Positions 9,704 to 19,736 of a DNA stretch of 64,000 nucleotides are shown here, piece after piece. This stretch comes from Halomonas sp. QHL1 (lineage in GTDB: Bacteria > Pseudomonadota > Gammaproteobacteria > Pseudomonadales > Halomonadaceae). Numbering within the stretch: the stretch's first letter is position 1; each line of letters starts with the position of its first letter. Position numbers and translations under genes: made by a program. The stretch is taken from the NCBI RefSeq assembly GCF_001882345.1, contig NZ_MINL01000001.1:248001-312000 (forward strand), given 5' to 3'. Below the pieces are notes generated by a model, which saw nothing but the letters and a program-made list of their open reading frames with translations, was not told where the DNA came from and ran no database searches.

Positions 9704-10881
9704 GCCGAGTTCAGCGTCTTCGTACGGTGCTTACCACGCGCGATCTGCCCTGTGATATTTGGCTGATTATAGCGGCGGTTGCCTTGGCGGGGTTGGGCTG
9801 GGTGATGGTCAGTTCGGCATCGATTGGTTTGTTGGAAGATACCTATCACTACTCACGCCAGCACGGTATCTTCCTGGTGCTGGCCATCATGGCCTGCATC
9901 TTTATGCTCTGCGTGCCGCTTGAAGTCTGGCGGCAGAATGCAGCGCTGATTCTGCTCGTTTCTATTTTCCTATTGGTTTTAGTGTTGTTTGTTGGTCAAG
10001 AGATCAATGGTAGTAAGCGTTGGATAGCGCTGCCGGGGCCCTTGCCGAGTTTACAGGTCTCCGAATTTGCCAAAGTCGGGCTGATTTTCTACATGGCGGC
10101 GTTTATGTCGCGTTTCACCTACGATTTGCGTCGCCGAGCGTTCAGCATGTGGCGCCCACTAGCCGTGCTGGCGGTGCCCGCTGGGCTGCTTTTTTTAGCG
10201 CCTGATTTCGGCGGCATGGTGGTCTTTACCGTTTGTGTGATTGGTATGCTGATGATGAGCGGTGCATCGCTCGTGCTGCTGCTGGGCAGCGGGACACTCC
10301 TTGGCTCTGGGGCGGTGATGATGGTGGTAATTGAGCCCTACCGGCTGGCGCGCTGGACGAGTTTTCTAGATCCCTGGGCCGATCAATTCGCAACCGGCTA
10401 CCAGTTAACCCAAGCGTTAATCGCCTTCGGGCGGGGACATGTAACGGGCACAGGCTTGGGTAACAGCGTGCAAAAATTACACTATCTGCCCGAAGCACAT
10501 ACCGACTTTATCTTTGCGGTAATTGCTGAAGAGCTGGGCATGATCGGCGCGATTATCGTCGTACTGTTATTCACTCTATTGATTGCCCGCGCTATGTGGG
10601 TAGGTCGTAAAGCGGAGCTTTCAGGGCATCTGTTTGGTGCTTATGTCAGTTACGGCATCGGCTTTATTGTGGCCGCCCAGGCGTTTATTAACATGGCGGT
10701 AAGTTCTGGGCTGTTGCCGACCAAAGGGCTAACGTTGCCGCTGATGAGCTATGGCGGCTCTAGCCTGTTAGTCACTGGCATTATGGTCGGGTTACTGCTG
10801 CGCACAGATGCCGAAACACGTCATCGGCCGCGACGCGCGTCCACCCCGTATAAATCCCGCCATGAGCCGCGTTTATCCTAA
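9700..10881 (+). CDS. ftsW: septal peptidoglycan glycosyltransferase FtsW (SEDS family)
   Basis: Polytopic membrane protein that polymerizes lipid II at the septum together with FtsI. It has 393 residues and about ten membrane helices, starting near residue 19 (DIWLIIAAVALAGLGWVMV). Family features visible are GSKRWIALPGPLPSLQVSEFAK, the long periplasmic loop, GRGHVTGTGLGNSVQKLHYLPE with THTDF-type EAHTDFIFAVIAEELG, and the C-terminal LPLMSYGGSSLLV. It starts inside the murD stop (ATGA), so the two are coupled. murG follows after 33 bases. Confidence 0.96.
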   Translation: MSRVQRLRTVLTTRDLPCDIWLIIAAVALAGLGWVMVSSASIGLLEDTYHYSRQHGIFLVLAIMACIFMLCVPLEVWRQNAALILLVSIFLLVLVLFVGQEINGSKRWIALPGPLPSLQVSEFAKVGLIFYMAAFMSRFTYDLRRRAFSMWRPLAVLAVPAGLLFLAPDFGGMVVFTVCVIGMLMMSGASLVLLLGSGTLLGSGAVMMVVIEPYRLARWTSFLDPWADQFATGYQLTQALIAFGRGHVTGTGLGNSVQKLHYLPEAHTDFIFAVIAEELGMIGAIIVVLLFTLLIARAMWVGRKAELSGHLFGAYVSYGIGFIVAAQAFINMAVSSGLLPTKGLTLPLMSYGGSSLLVTGIMVGLLLRTDAETRHRPRRASTPYKSRHEPRLS

Positions 10882-10914
10882 CGCTATGCCGCTTGGTGTT
10901 ATCAGGAGTTTGAT

Positions 10915-12012
10915 GTGACGACTAACGTTAGCCGACGAGTACTGATTATGGCAGGGGGCACTGGCGGCCATGTGTTTCCAGCATTGTCACTCGCCAACGC
11001 TTTGCAGGCGGAGCAGGTCGACGTTGAGTGGTTGGGCAGCCCTAGAGGGATTGAAAACCGTCTGGTGCCCGAAGCGGGCATTAAATTACATACGATTGCG
11101 GTTAGTGGGCTGCGCGGCAACGGCTTGATGGGGTGGCTCAAAGCACCGCTGAATCTTAGCCGTGCGATCTTGCAGGCACGCGCCGTTATTCGTGACTTCA
11201 AGCCCCATGTGGTGGTCGGCTTGGGTGGATTTGCCAGTGGACCTGGCGGGTTGGCAGCATGGTTGACGCGCGTTCCCTTGGTTATCCATGAGCAGAACGC
11301 CGTGGCAGGCCTGACTAATCGCGTACTGTCGCGATTGGCTAAGCGCACCTACGCCGCCTTTCCTGAGGCTTTCGGGGAGCGTGCCGAGGTCATCGGCAAC
11401 CCGGTGCGTGATGATATCGCCGCCTTGGGGAGCTCACCACTAGATGAGGAAACGCTCTCTTCCCGGCCTCTACGCTTGTTGGTGGTGGGCGGTTCGCTCG
11501 GCGCTGTCGCGCTTAACGAACGCTTGGCTCCTGCACTGGCTGCGCTGCCCATTGAGCGGCGCCCTCAAGTACGCCATCAGGCGGGTAAGAGTCGTGATGA
11601 GGCCACTACTGAAAATTATCAACAGCACGGCGTGAGCGCTGAGGTTAGCCCCTTTATTGACGATATGGCCGCCGCCTACGAGTGGGCCGACTTAGTGGTG
11701 TGCCGCTCCGGCGCGCTGACAGTCGCGGAGTTAGCTGCTGCGGCCAAACCCGCACTACTAGTGCCATTCCCTTTTGCCGTCGATGATCACCAGCGGATCA
11801 ATGCCCAGGTGCTAGTCAAGGCGGGAGCGGCAGTGTGTGTGGTTCAATCTGAGCTCACCGTTGAGCGGTTAAGTGAATTTTTAAATCAATTGCTCGTCCC
11901 GAATACCCTGGTAGCGATGGCGGCCAATGCACGCCAAGCTGCCCATTTAGACGCTACAAAGCGCTTGGCTGAAGGGTGTTTGGCGATGGTGCCGTTAGGA
12001 GACCCCGCGTGA
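10915..12012 (+). CDS. murG: UDP-GlcNAc:lipid I GlcNAc transferase MurG
   Basis: Peripheral inner-membrane glycosyltransferase of family GT28 that adds GlcNAc to lipid I, giving lipid II. The GTG at 10915 is the start: AGGAG at 10904-10908 lies six bases upstream, and the ATG two bases earlier runs straight into a stop. It has 365 residues. [14 protein letters not shown] near the N terminus, [41 protein letters not shown] and the nucleotide-sugar site [17 protein letters not shown] followed by [11 protein letters not shown] are all present. Its stop overlaps murC by four bases. Confidence 0.96.
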   Translation: MTTNVSRRVLIMAGGTGGHVFPALSLANALQAEQVDVEWLGSPRGIENRLVPEAGIKLHTIAVSGLRGNGLMGWLKAPLNLSRAILQARAVIRDFKPHVVVGLGGFASGPGGLAAWLTRVPLVIHEQNAVAGLTNRVLSRLAKRTYAAFPEAFGERAEVIGNPVRDDIAALGSSPLDEETLSSRPLRLLVVGGSLGAVALNERLAPALAALPIERRPQVRHQAGKSRDEATTENYQQHGVSAEVSPFIDDMAAAYEWADLVVCRSGALTVAELAAAAKPALLVPFPFAVDDHQRINAQVLVKAGAAVCVVQSELTVERLSEFLNQLLVPNTLVAMAANARQAAHLDATKRLAEGCLAMVPLGDPA

Positions 12013-13475
12013 TCGATTCAGACAAAACCATAGCACCCTCACGTTCTGCCGCTGGCCCCGGCATGCGCCGAATTCGGCGACTCCATTTTGTCGGCATTGG
12101 TGGCGCAGGGATGTGCGGTATTGCCGAAGTGCTAGCGAATCAAGGCTACACCGTGAGCGGTAGTGATGCGAAGACCTCTTCGGTCGTGGAGCGGCTGCGT
12201 CAATGCGGTGTTAGTGTCGCGATCGGGCACGCCGAGGCCAATGTCGAGGGCGCTGATGTGGTGGTGGTGTCGAGTGCCATTGATGAAACCAATCCAGAAA
12301 TACGTTGGGCCCATGAGCACCGTGTGCCGGTAGTGCGCCGGGCTGAAATGCTTGCTGAGCTAATGCGCTTTCGTCACGGCATCGCCGTGGCGGGCACCCA
12401 TGGCAAAACAACCACGACCAGCTTGACGGCGACGCTGCTGGCGGAAGGAGGGCTTGACCCTACCTTTGTGATTGGCGGGAAATTAACCAGTGCCGGTGCC
12501 AATGCCCGCTTAGGCGAGGGGGACTATTTAGTTGCCGAGGCCGATGAGTCCGACGCCTCCTTTTTGCACTTACAGCCGATGGTGTCGATTGTCACCAATA
12601 TCGATGCTGACCATATGGCGACCTATGGTGGCGATTTTGAGCGGCTCAAAAGTACTTTTATCGAATTTCTCCACAACTTGCCGTTTTATGGCTTGGCTGT
12701 GCTGTGTATCGATGACCCCCATGTGCGCGTGCTGTGCGAGCAGGTGAAGCGGCAGTTCGTGACCTATGGGTTTGACAGCGATGCCGATTACCGGATTGTT
12801 GATTTTGCCCAGCGTGGTGGTGAAGTGTCGTTCACAGCGTTACGCCCTGGCGGCGCTGCGCCGTTAGACGTGCGTTTGGCTATGCCGGGGCGCCACAATG
12901 CCCTAAACGCCATGGCGGCGATTGTGGTGGCTACCGATGCAGGCGTGAGTGATAGCGCTATTCTGAGTGGTCTGGCAGGTTTTGCCGGTGTCGGTCGCCG
13001 TTTCCAGGTGCATGGTCACTTTCCTGCGCCCCACGGTGGCGGCGATATCATGCTGGTGGATGACTATGGTCACCATCCCCGGGAGGTTGACATGGTGATA
13101 CAGGCAATTCGCGCCGGATGGCCGGATCGTCGCCTGGTTATGCTTTATCAGCCCCATCGCTATAGCCGTACCCGCGATTTATACGAAGATTTTGTCAGGG
13201 TGCTTTCTCAAGTCGATACGCTGGTGCTGCTCGATGTGTACAGTGCCGGTGAAGCGGTTATCCCTGGCGCTGAGGGGCGCACTTTGGCGGGCTCTATTCG
13301 TCAGCGTGGTGACGTTGACCCGCTATTTGTCGAGCACAAACATGAACTGCCTGCGCTATTAACCAACGTATTGCGCCCAGGCGATATTTTAATCACCCAG
13401 GGCGCCGGTGATGTGGGGGGAATCTCCATGCGCTTGGCACAGGCACAGCTAGCGATGAACGAGGTGGATCTGTGA
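12009..13475 (+). CDS. murC: UDP-N-acetylmuramate:L-alanine ligase MurC
   Basis: ATP-dependent ligase that adds the first amino acid, L-alanine, to UDP-MurNAc. I choose the GTG at 12009: AGGAG (11997-12001) lies seven bases upstream and the GTGA overlap with the murG stop is the same arrangement as at the next junction. It gives 488 residues with a short extra N terminus before [20 protein letters not shown]. The ATP loop [10 protein letters not shown] is at 129-138; [41 protein letters not shown] and [10 protein letters not shown] follow. Some annotators might start at the Met of MRRIRR, some 18 codons later. Confidence 0.95.
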   Translation: MIDSDKTIAPSRSAAGPGMRRIRRLHFVGIGGAGMCGIAEVLANQGYTVSGSDAKTSSVVERLRQCGVSVAIGHAEANVEGADVVVVSSAIDETNPEIRWAHEHRVPVVRRAEMLAELMRFRHGIAVAGTHGKTTTTSLTATLLAEGGLDPTFVIGGKLTSAGANARLGEGDYLVAEADESDASFLHLQPMVSIVTNIDADHMATYGGDFERLKSTFIEFLHNLPFYGLAVLCIDDPHVRVLCEQVKRQFVTYGFDSDADYRIVDFAQRGGEVSFTALRPGGAAPLDVRLAMPGRHNALNAMAAIVVATDAGVSDSAILSGLAGFAGVGRRFQVHGHFPAPHGGGDIMLVDDYGHHPREVDMVIQAIRAGWPDRRLVMLYQPHRYSRTRDLYEDFVRVLSQVDTLVLLDVYSAGEAVIPGAEGRTLAGSIRQRGDVDPLFVEHKHELPALLTNVLRPGDILITQGAGDVGGISMRLAQAQLAMNEVDL

Positions 13476-14413
13476 GCGTTGACGTAACAACTCCCCAGTC
13501 TCTTGAAAAAGTCGTTGTCGTTTATGGAGGAACCTCCGCTGAACGCGAGGTGTCGCTGAAAAGCGGTGCGGCGGTGCTTGAAGCGCTGCAGCGTAAAGGT
13601 GTCAATGCTTGCGGCTATGATCCCCGTGACAATGGCTTGGTCGGTTTAGAGCAACTGGCTCCCTCGCTGGTCTTTGTGGCTCTGCATGGCCGCGGCGGCG
13701 AAGATGGCACTTTGCAGGGAGCTTTGGAGCTGCTCGGTATTCCTTATACCGGCAGCGGGTTGCTCGCTTCGGCCCTGGGGATGGATAAGCAGCGCACCAA
13801 GCAGGTATGGAGCGCGGTTGGGCTACCCACTCCTGAAAGTATTATGTTGGAGGCAACGTCGGAGTGGTCCGCCGTTGTCGAGCAACTTGGCCTGCCGCTG
13901 ATTGTGAAGCCCGTGCATGAGGGGTCGACGCTGGGCATTAGCATCGTGAAAAGCCAGGCAGCGCTTGAAGCGGCCTATCATGAGGCCGCCCAGTTCGATG
14001 CCCGCGTGATGGCGGAGCGCTTTATAGTGGGCGACGAATATACCGTTGCGCTGCTAGGTGATCAGGTGTTACCTGCGATTCGAGTTGAAGTGCCCGGAGG
14101 TTTCTACGACTACGAAGCCAAATATATCGCTAATACTACCCAGTACCATTTGCCCTGTGGCTTGTCGGCGCAAGACGAGGATGAGCTTGCATTGCTCTGC
14201 CAACAGGCGTTTGCCGCTATCGGCGGAGTAGGCTGGGGTCGGGTTGATGTCATGCGCGATAGCGAAGGGCGTTTTTGGCTATTGGAAGTCAATACGGTAC
14301 CTGGCATGACCGATCATAGTTTGGTACCTCAAGCGGCGGCTCATGCGGGCATAAGCTTTGATGAACTGGTGCTGCAAATACTCAACACCGCAGGTGAGCA
14401 GTTCACAGCATGA
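13472..14413 (+). CDS. ddlB: D-alanine:D-alanine ligase DdlB
   Basis: ATP-grasp enzyme that makes the D-Ala-D-Ala dipeptide used by MurF. The GTG start at 13472 overlaps the murC stop (GTGA). It has 313 residues. [18 protein letters not shown] lies at the N terminus, [17 protein letters not shown] holds the first substrate site, [16 protein letters not shown] is the ATP-grasp strand, and [17 protein letters not shown] plus [17 protein letters not shown] form the metal and active-site region. The short B-type length and place before ftsQ fit DdlB of the cell wall cluster. Confidence 0.96.
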   Translation: MSVDVTTPQSLEKVVVVYGGTSAEREVSLKSGAAVLEALQRKGVNACGYDPRDNGLVGLEQLAPSLVFVALHGRGGEDGTLQGALELLGIPYTGSGLLASALGMDKQRTKQVWSAVGLPTPESIMLEATSEWSAVVEQLGLPLIVKPVHEGSTLGISIVKSQAALEAAYHEAAQFDARVMAERFIVGDEYTVALLGDQVLPAIRVEVPGGFYDYEAKYIANTTQYHLPCGLSAQDEDELALLCQQAFAAIGGVGWGRVDVMRDSEGRFWLLEVNTVPGMTDHSLVPQAAAHAGISFDELVLQILNTAGEQFTA

Positions 14414-14453
14414 CTAATGACTTATTCAAAAGCGGCTTTTTAAAAAGTGCCTT

Positions 14454-15167
14454 ATGAAAAGGCGTAACGCTTGGTTGGGAATTCTCCTGCTGGCGCTGCT
14501 GATGGGAGCAGGCGGGCGGGCGCTTTGGCTGTGGCTAGATCGTCCGATTGAGCGGGTGTCGATTCGCGGCGAATGGGAGTACGTCAGCGCCGACTACCTG
14601 CGTACTCAGTTGGCGCCTCTGGTGGTCGATGCCACTTGGCTATCTGCTGATTTGGGTGAATTGCGCGACCGTGCGCTGCAAGTGGGCTGGTTAAATGAAG
14701 TGCGCATTTCCCGTGAGTGGCCGAATGCACTGGTCTTTGAGCTGGTTGAGCAGGAGCCCGTGTCGCGCTGGAATGATGACTTCTTACTTAACTCTGAAGG
14801 CGAGCCTTTCGCTTTTGCGCCATTATCACCACCCACAGGTTTGCCCGATCTAGCAGGCCCTGCTGGCAGCAGTGAAGAAGTGTTGGACTATTACCATCGG
14901 TTAAAACTGCACTTTGAACAATTATCGCTGAATCTTACTCAACTTCGTTTAGAGCCGCGTGGTGCCTGGCGGCTGCAATTAAACGATGGTGCTTGGGTGA
15001 TGTTAGGTCGGCGGCAGCATGAAGTACGCTTAGCACGGTTGTCGGCTTCTTGGCAGCGTGAGTTGTCGTCTCTTGGTGAGCAGATCCGCTATATTGATCT
15101 GCGCTATCCTAACGGTGTTGCGGTTGCCTGGCATGGAGAAAGTGAATTTGCGGTGCAAGATGAGTAA
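14454..15167 (+). CDS. ftsQ: cell division protein FtsQ
   Basis: Bitopic divisome protein that recruits and controls FtsL/FtsB and FtsWI. It has 237 residues: a basic N terminus (MKRRNAW), a membrane segment near residues 8-28 rich in Leu and Gly, and a POTRA domain (residues 33-100) beginning PIERVSIRGEWEYV. The pattern VGWLNEVRISREWPNALVFELVEQEPVSRW is typical, and the beta domain ends near IDLRYPNGVAVAW. It is somewhat shorter than the 276 residues of E. coli, mainly at the two ends. The ribosome site is poor; a 40-base gap separates it from ddlB. Downstream comes an unusually long gap before ftsA. Confidence 0.93.
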   Translation: MKRRNAWLGILLLALLMGAGGRALWLWLDRPIERVSIRGEWEYVSADYLRTQLAPLVVDATWLSADLGELRDRALQVGWLNEVRISREWPNALVFELVEQEPVSRWNDDFLLNSEGEPFAFAPLSPPTGLPDLAGPAGSSEEVLDYYHRLKLHFEQLSLNLTQLRLEPRGAWRLQLNDGAWVMLGRRQHEVRLARLSASWQRELSSLGEQIRYIDLRYPNGVAVAWHGESEFAVQDE

Positions 15168-15480
15168 CTCTTCTATTACTTAATGCAAATAAGGTGTAAA
15201 AGTGAGTGGTTGCCATCGTTGAAAAAGTCAATAATCAGCTTTAAATTGCTACCCAAGCCTATTATTGTGGGTTTGTGCTAGTCGTATTGCGACTAATGTT
15301 TCTATACTATGGTCCAGCTGCGGTTTAAATAGTTTTTAATTTCGACTATTGGCACTTAGCGATTGTCTGAAAAATAGTACTGATTATTTTGGGTAGCACG
15401 CTTTCAATGTTAAGCGTTGGATTAAGCGCCACCCTATTTATATTTATTTTTAACAATGACGCAAGGAGATTTCCCGACTC
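15168..15480. promoter_or_regulatory. AT-rich gap between ftsQ and ftsA, probable promoter region
   Basis: In a cluster where genes otherwise touch or overlap, these 313 bases hold no ORF worth calling. The stretch is markedly AT-rich. A 6-bp perfect inverted repeat TAGTCG / CGACTA with a 5-base loop lies at 15279-15295, and CGACTA recurs near 15345. A weak promoter match is TTGGAT (15418-15423), 17 bases, TATTTA (15441-15446). AGGAG at 15464-15468 is 12 bases before the ftsA ATG. I infer that ftsAZ has its own promoter(s) here. Confidence 0.5.
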
Positions 15481-16770
15481 ATGGCAGGCTCACCCAACGC
15501 ATCCAATATGGTGGTCGGGCTGGACATTGGAACGTCCAAGGTCGTCGCGATAGTCGGTCAACCTACCGATGATGGCGGAATTGAAATTGCAGGTATTGGT
15601 TCGCATCCTTCGCGTGGCATGAAGCGTGGCGTGGTGATCAATATTGAATCAACGGTGCAGTCAATCCAGCGCGCCGTTGAAGAAGCGGAGTTAATGGCCG
15701 GTTGTGATATTCACTCGGTATACGTTGGCGTGGCAGGCAGCCACATTAGCTCAATGAACTCGGATGGCGTAGTCGCCATTAAAGAGCGTGAGGTGACACC
15801 CTCTGATATTGAACGAGTGATTGACTCCGCACGGGCGCGCGCTATCTCAGAAGGTCAGCGAGTGCTCCATGTGCTGCCCCAAGAGTTCTCGATTGATGCT
15901 CAAGGTGGCATTCGTGAGCCGCTCGGCATGTCCGGGGTGCGCTTGGAAGCGCAGGTGCACTTAGTGACAGCCGCTTTAAACGCGGTGCAAAATATCGAGA
16001 AGTGTGTGCGCCGCTGTGGTCTTGAAGTTGATGCTATTATCTTAGAGCAGCTCGCCTCTAGTATGGCTGTGCTTACTGAAGATGAGCGTGAACTGGGCGT
16101 CTGTATGGTCGATATTGGTGGTGGAACCACCGACATGGCTATTTTTAGCGAAGGCGCCATACGCCACACGGCGGTGATCCCTATCGCTGGGGATCAAGTC
16201 ACTAACGATATCGCCATGGCGCTGCGAACACCCACGCAGCACGCTGAAGAGATCAAAGTTAAATACGCTTGCGCGCTAACCCATTTAGCCGCAAGCGATG
16301 AAATGATTAAAGTACCTAGCGTAGGTGATCGTCCTGCGCGTGATCTATCGCGTCAAGCGCTCGCTGAAGTGGTAGAACCACGCTATGAAGAGCTATTTAC
16401 GCTAGTAAGAGACGAATTGCGCCGTAGTGGCTATGAAGACATGGTGGCTGCTGGGATAGTACTTACCGGTGGTACCTCGCGCATGGAAGGGGTTAGCGAA
16501 TTGGCGGAAGAGATTTTCCATATGCCCGTTCGCATCGCATGTCCGCAGAATGTAAGAGGTTTGGCGGACGTCGTGTGTAACCCCATTTATGCGACGGGCG
16601 TTGGTCTGCTGCATTATGCCTTGCAGGAAACGCGTCATGGGCAAGGTCTAAGAAGCCACGGGGGAGTGGTTGCAGCCCACAGGGGTCGCAACGAGCTTGC
16701 CCGGCGTGATATCAAGGAAGACCATTCGGCGCTGGCAAGAATTAAAGGCTGGTTCAAAGGAAATTTCTGA
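15481..16770 (+). CDS. ftsA: cell division protein FtsA (actin-like)
   Basis: Cytoplasmic actin homologue that tethers FtsZ to the membrane and links it to later divisome proteins. It has 429 residues. The nucleotide site motifs are [16 protein letters not shown] near residue 11, [15 protein letters not shown] and [14 protein letters not shown]. The 1C domain follows the first motif. The C-terminal amphipathic membrane-targeting helix is visible as [11 protein letters not shown], the last residues. The ATG at 15481 is preceded by AGGAG with a long spacing of 12 bases. ftsZ follows 34 bases after the stop. Confidence 0.97.
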   Translation: MAGSPNASNMVVGLDIGTSKVVAIVGQPTDDGGIEIAGIGSHPSRGMKRGVVINIESTVQSIQRAVEEAELMAGCDIHSVYVGVAGSHISSMNSDGVVAIKEREVTPSDIERVIDSARARAISEGQRVLHVLPQEFSIDAQGGIREPLGMSGVRLEAQVHLVTAALNAVQNIEKCVRRCGLEVDAIILEQLASSMAVLTEDERELGVCMVDIGGGTTDMAIFSEGAIRHTAVIPIAGDQVTNDIAMALRTPTQHAEEIKVKYACALTHLAASDEMIKVPSVGDRPARDLSRQALAEVVEPRYEELFTLVRDELRRSGYEDMVAAGIVLTGGTSRMEGVSELAEEIFHMPVRIACPQNVRGLADVVCNPIYATGVGLLHYALQETRHGQGLRSHGGVVAAHRGRNELARRDIKEDHSALARIKGWFKGNF

Positions 16771-16804
16771 CAGGGCCGCAAGCGCGGTTCAGGAGACGGG
16801 GCTT

Positions 16805-17980
16805 ATGTTCGAATTGGTAGATAACGCACCCTCGAGCAGTGCGGTCATCAAAGTGGTTGGTGTTGGCGGCGGTGGCGGCAATGCTGTTAACCACATGGTC
16901 GAAAGCAATATTGAAGGCGTTGAGTTTATCTGCGCCAACACGGATGCCCAGGCGCTCAAGCGCTGTGCAGCAAAAACCGTGTTGCAACTGGGTAGCGAAA
17001 TCACTAAAGGATTAGGCGCAGGTGCCAATCCTGACGTGGGCCGCCAAGCAGCAATGGAAGACCGCGAACGCATCGCGGAATTGCTGGTAGGCGCTGATAT
17101 GGTGTTTATCACTGCTGGTATGGGCGGTGGTACGGGCACCGGAGGTGCTCCGGTGGTTGCCCAGGTCGCCAAAGAGTTGGGCATTCTCACCGTTGCGGTG
17201 GTGACTCGCCCCTTCCCCTTTGAAGGGCCTAAGCGTATGCGCGCTGCTGAAGAGGGCATGAAAGAGCTCTCTGAGCACGTTGATTCGTTGATCACTATCC
17301 CCAACGAAAAGCTACTTTCCGTGCTGGGCAAGAACGCCACGTTACTGACAGCCTTCAGTGCAGCTAACGATGTGCTGCTGGGTGCTGTTCAAGGTATCGC
17401 AGAACTGATCACCAGTCCGGGTATTATCAACGTCGACTTTGCTGACGTGCGCACCGTTATGTCTGAAATGGGCATGGCGATGATGGGTACCGGAGGGGCG
17501 ACAGGCGAAAATCGTGCTCGCGAAGCTGCCGAGAAAGCGATCCGCAGTCCGTTGTTGGAAGATATCGATCTTCACGGCGCACGCGGTATCTTGGTCAACA
17601 TCACTGCTGGTCCTGATTTGTCGATCGGCGAGTTCAATGATGTGGGCGCTACAGTTCAAGAGTTTGCTTCTCCGGATGCCACCATCGTCGTCGGCACCTC
17701 CATTGATATGGAAATGTCTGACGAACTGCGTGTCACCGTTGTTGCCGCTGGCTTGGATGGGCAAAAACCTAAAGCGGCTGCTCGCGAGCCGGCCCGTCGT
17801 TCTGCAGCGGAATCCTCTGATTACCGCAAGCTGCAGCAGCCAACGGTGATGCGTCAGCAGGCAACTGCACGCGCTGAAGCACCTGAAACAGCCGCTAAAC
17901 CTCGTCCTGAAAAGCGTCGTGCTTCTGAAGCCGATGATTACCTGGACATCCCCGCGTTTCTACGCCGCCAGGCGGATTGA
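16805..17980 (+). CDS. ftsZ: cell division protein FtsZ (tubulin-like GTPase)
   Basis: GTPase that polymerizes at midcell into the Z ring. The ATG at 16805 has AGGAG (16791-16795) nine bases upstream and gives 391 residues starting MFELVDN. The frame is open further upstream, but that part overlaps fts[14 protein letters not shown] begins the nucleotide fold; the tubulin signature GGGTGTGG is at 107-114; the T7 loop [11 protein letters not shown] is intact. A variable linker rich in Ala, Arg and Glu (about 315-375) leads to the conserved C-terminal peptide [14 protein letters not shown], which binds FtsA and other partners. A strong hairpin follows the gene. Confidence 0.98.
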   Translation: MFELVDNAPSSSAVIKVVGVGGGGGNAVNHMVESNIEGVEFICANTDAQALKRCAAKTVLQLGSEITKGLGAGANPDVGRQAAMEDRERIAELLVGADMVFITAGMGGGTGTGGAPVVAQVAKELGILTVAVVTRPFPFEGPKRMRAAEEGMKELSEHVDSLITIPNEKLLSVLGKNATLLTAFSAANDVLLGAVQGIAELITSPGIINVDFADVRTVMSEMGMAMMGTGGATGENRAREAAEKAIRSPLLEDIDLHGARGILVNITAGPDLSIGEFNDVGATVQEFASPDATIVVGTSIDMEMSDELRVTVVAAGLDGQKPKAAAREPARRSAAESSDYRKLQQPTVMRQQATARAEAPETAAKPRPEKRRASEADDYLDIPAFLRRQAD

Positions 17981-18002
17981 TTCTCGAAATCAGGCTCATT
18001 GC

Positions 18003-18047
18003 AACAGCGAGCGAGCGTTTTATTGGCTAAAACGCTCGTTTGCTGTT
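18003..18047. terminator. long hairpin after ftsZ, terminator-like
   Basis: Two 19-base arms, 18003-18021 and 18029-18047, can pair over their full length with a 7-base loop; the two differences from perfect complementarity are G-U pairs on the plus strand. The arm ends with TTTT before the loop, but no clear U tract follows, so it may stop transcription imperfectly or protect the 3' end of the ftsZ message. Confidence 0.55.
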
Positions 18048-18061
18048 AAAGTGAACACTGT

Positions 18062-18089
18062 TTGATAACTTTTTCCCTGCGGTTATTAC
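18062..18089 (+). promoter_or_regulatory. possible lpxC promoter
   Basis: TTGATA (18062-18067) and TATTAC (18084-18089) are separated by 16 bases, just upstream of lpxC and downstream of the ftsZ hairpin. The match is fair and the position sensible; no other evidence. Confidence 0.35.
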
Positions 18090-18114
18090 CGTCATAAGAG
18101 CTCGGCTACTATCC

Positions 18115-19026
18115 ATGATCAGACAACGCACCCTACAAAACGTCATTCGCGCCACTGGAGTGGGCCTGCATTCAGGCAAAAAAGTCCATCTAGCTTTGCG
18201 TCCGGCGCCGGCCAATACTGGGATTGTGTTTGTTAGAACCGATCTGGATCCCGTTGTACACGTACCTGCACGGGCAGAATTGGTCGAAGATACCAAATTA
18301 TGTACTGCTCTTGTCTTTAACGGGGTCAAGGTAGCTACCGTTGAGCACTTGATGTCAGCCTTTGCTGGCCTGGGTATCGACAATGCCTATGTGGATGTTA
18401 GCGAACCTGAAGTACCCATTATGGATGGTAGCGCGAGTCCGTTTGTTTTCTTGATTCAGTCAGCGGGTATTTTGGAGCAGGATGCTGCGAAGAAATTTAT
18501 TCGCATCAAGCATCGTGTGGCAGTGACTGATGGCGACAAAGAAGCGGTTTTCTTACCCCATCAAGGGTTCAAGGTCTCCTTTGCCATCGACTTTGATCAC
18601 CCTGTTTTTGAGCAGCAAAAGCAGACCGCGTTAATCGATTTCTCGACCACGTCTTTCGTCAAAGAAGTCTCCCGTGCGCGTACCTTCGGATTTATGCGTG
18701 ATTTAGAGTTTTTACGCTCTAATAACCTAGCGTTAGGTGGCAGTTTAGATAACGCTATCGTGGTTGACGATTACCGCATTGTTAATGAGGGAGGTTTGCG
18801 CTACGAAGATGAGTTCGTTAAGCATAAAGTGTTAGATGCTATCGGCGATCTGTACCAGCTGGGTTATAGCTTGATCGGCGAGTTCCGTGGAGTGAAGTCA
18901 GGTCACGCGCTGAACAACCAGCTATGCCGCGAGTTGATGGCGCAGCCCGATGCCTATGAGATTGTCACCTTTGAAGAAGACAAAGCGGTGGCACCGATTT
19001 CCTATGCCGCGCCCGCAATGGCCTGA
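18115..19026 (+). CDS. lpxC: UDP-3-O-acyl-N-acetylglucosamine deacetylase LpxC
   Basis: Zinc enzyme for the first committed step of lipid A synthesis: it removes the acetyl group from UDP-3-O-acyl-GlcNAc. It has 303 residues, near the 305 of E. coli. [21 protein letters not shown] opens the protein; the zinc ligand His78 lies in [15 protein letters not shown], with the catalytic Glu77 before it; the other ligands lie in [28 protein letters not shown] is also conserved. Position at the end of the dcw cluster is typical. In enterics LpxC is controlled by FtsH proteolysis at its C terminus; the tail here (SYAAPAMA) is nonpolar, which would allow similar control, but that is inference. Confidence 0.97.
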   Translation: MIRQRTLQNVIRATGVGLHSGKKVHLALRPAPANTGIVFVRTDLDPVVHVPARAELVEDTKLCTALVFNGVKVATVEHLMSAFAGLGIDNAYVDVSEPEVPIMDGSASPFVFLIQSAGILEQDAAKKFIRIKHRVAVTDGDKEAVFLPHQGFKVSFAIDFDHPVFEQQKQTALIDFSTTSFVKEVSRARTFGFMRDLEFLRSNNLALGGSLDNAIVVDDYRIVNEGGLRYEDEFVKHKVLDAIGDLYQLGYSLIGEFRGVKSGHALNNQLCRELMAQPDAYEIVTFEEDKAVAPISYAAPAMA

Positions 19027-19073
19027 TGTAGCTAGGCTTAGCTTTTTATATAAGCGCTTTTTTACTTTTGATT

Positions 19074-19109
19074 CATAAAGCATCGCTTAGGCGGTGCTTT
19101 ATGCTTTTA
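19074..19109 (+). terminator. intrinsic terminator after lpxC
   Basis: Arms CATAAAGCATCGC (19074-19086) and GCGGTGCTTTATG (19091-19103) pair over 13 positions with one G-U pair and loop TTAG; CTTTTAA follows. It lies between the convergent lpxC and dciA genes and fits the lpxC side best. Confidence 0.7.
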
Positions 19110-19162
19110 AGAGTGTGGCAATAGGTCGCTAAGCCTGATTAGTAGAGAAGACAGTGTGAGCG

Positions 19163-19624
19163 TTACTTGGCTGGCCGAGCATGAGAGGCAAGGCGTTCCA
19201 GGGCGCGTTTTAACGTAGGATTGGTAGTGTCTTCAGCGCACTCGGCTAGCGTTTTACCTGCATCGGCTGAAAGGGTACGTGTATTGCGCGGTGGTGCCAC
19301 GATAGGGCGCACCGGGCGTACTTTAAAGGTAAAACCGCTTACCCCTTCAAAGCCGGGCAACTGATGAAGCAGTTCTAATAAGCGCCGTTGTTCAAAGCGC
19401 AACCATGTCAGCCAGCCCGCCTGACCACTAATTAGGGTTAAGCGTCCTTCGCTAAAGCCGCCAACAAAAATATGCTCACGCATCTCTTCAGGTAGATGCG
19501 CGCGCAGGTGCCGTTGGGCCTGATCGATTAAGCGAGACAGGCGCATTAACTTATTAATATCGCCCGACTTTGAGAGCAGGCGGGCGATGGGCTGTGCGCG
19601 AGAACGCTTAACCTTTATACTCAT
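19163..19624 (-). CDS. dciA: DciA-like replicative helicase loader (DUF721)
   Basis: The 153-residue protein has the DUF721/DciA pattern: a helical basic N terminus followed by RLSRLIDQAQRHLRAHLPEEMREHIFVGGFSEGRL in which hydrophobic positions match the family, and the beta-alpha fold around LTLISGQAGWLTWLRFEQRRLLELL. DciA loads or activates the DnaB helicase in bacteria that lack DnaC. A DUF721 gene beside lpxC and secA is a known Pseudomonas-type arrangement, which supports the call. The C-terminal third (from about residue 105) is probably flexible. It is transcribed against lpxC and secA. Its first codons, MSIKVKR, closely match those of the Nudix-ThiE gene at 24301. Confidence 0.82.
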   Translation of the reverse strand: MSIKVKRSRAQPIARLLSKSGDINKLMRLSRLIDQAQRHLRAHLPEEMREHIFVGGFSEGRLTLISGQAGWLTWLRFEQRRLLELLHQLPGFEGVSGFTFKVRPVRPIVAPPRNTRTLSADAGKTLAECAEDTTNPTLKRALERLASHARPAK

Positions 19625-19634
19625 ACGCTTAATT

Positions 19635-19666
19635 CCTAGGGTACCGCTAACCTAGGGTACCGCTAA
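19635..19666. repeat. exact 16-bp tandem duplication upstream of dciA
   Basis: The 16-base unit CCTAGGGTACCGCTAA occurs at 19635-19650 and again, identical and adjacent, at 19651-19666. It lies 11 bases upstream of the dciA start and so inside its leader. Confidence 0.9.
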
Positions 19667-19736
19667 TGATGAGGTCGCAAATATTAGCCGATTTCATTTT
19701 AGTCGATTTTACCACGCCCAGGAGCCTGTCTACAGC

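Noticed and set aside
15303..15308. TATACT as the -10 of an ftsA promoter
   Set aside because: A good -10 box, but no acceptable -35 at 16-18 bases upstream; not called on its own.
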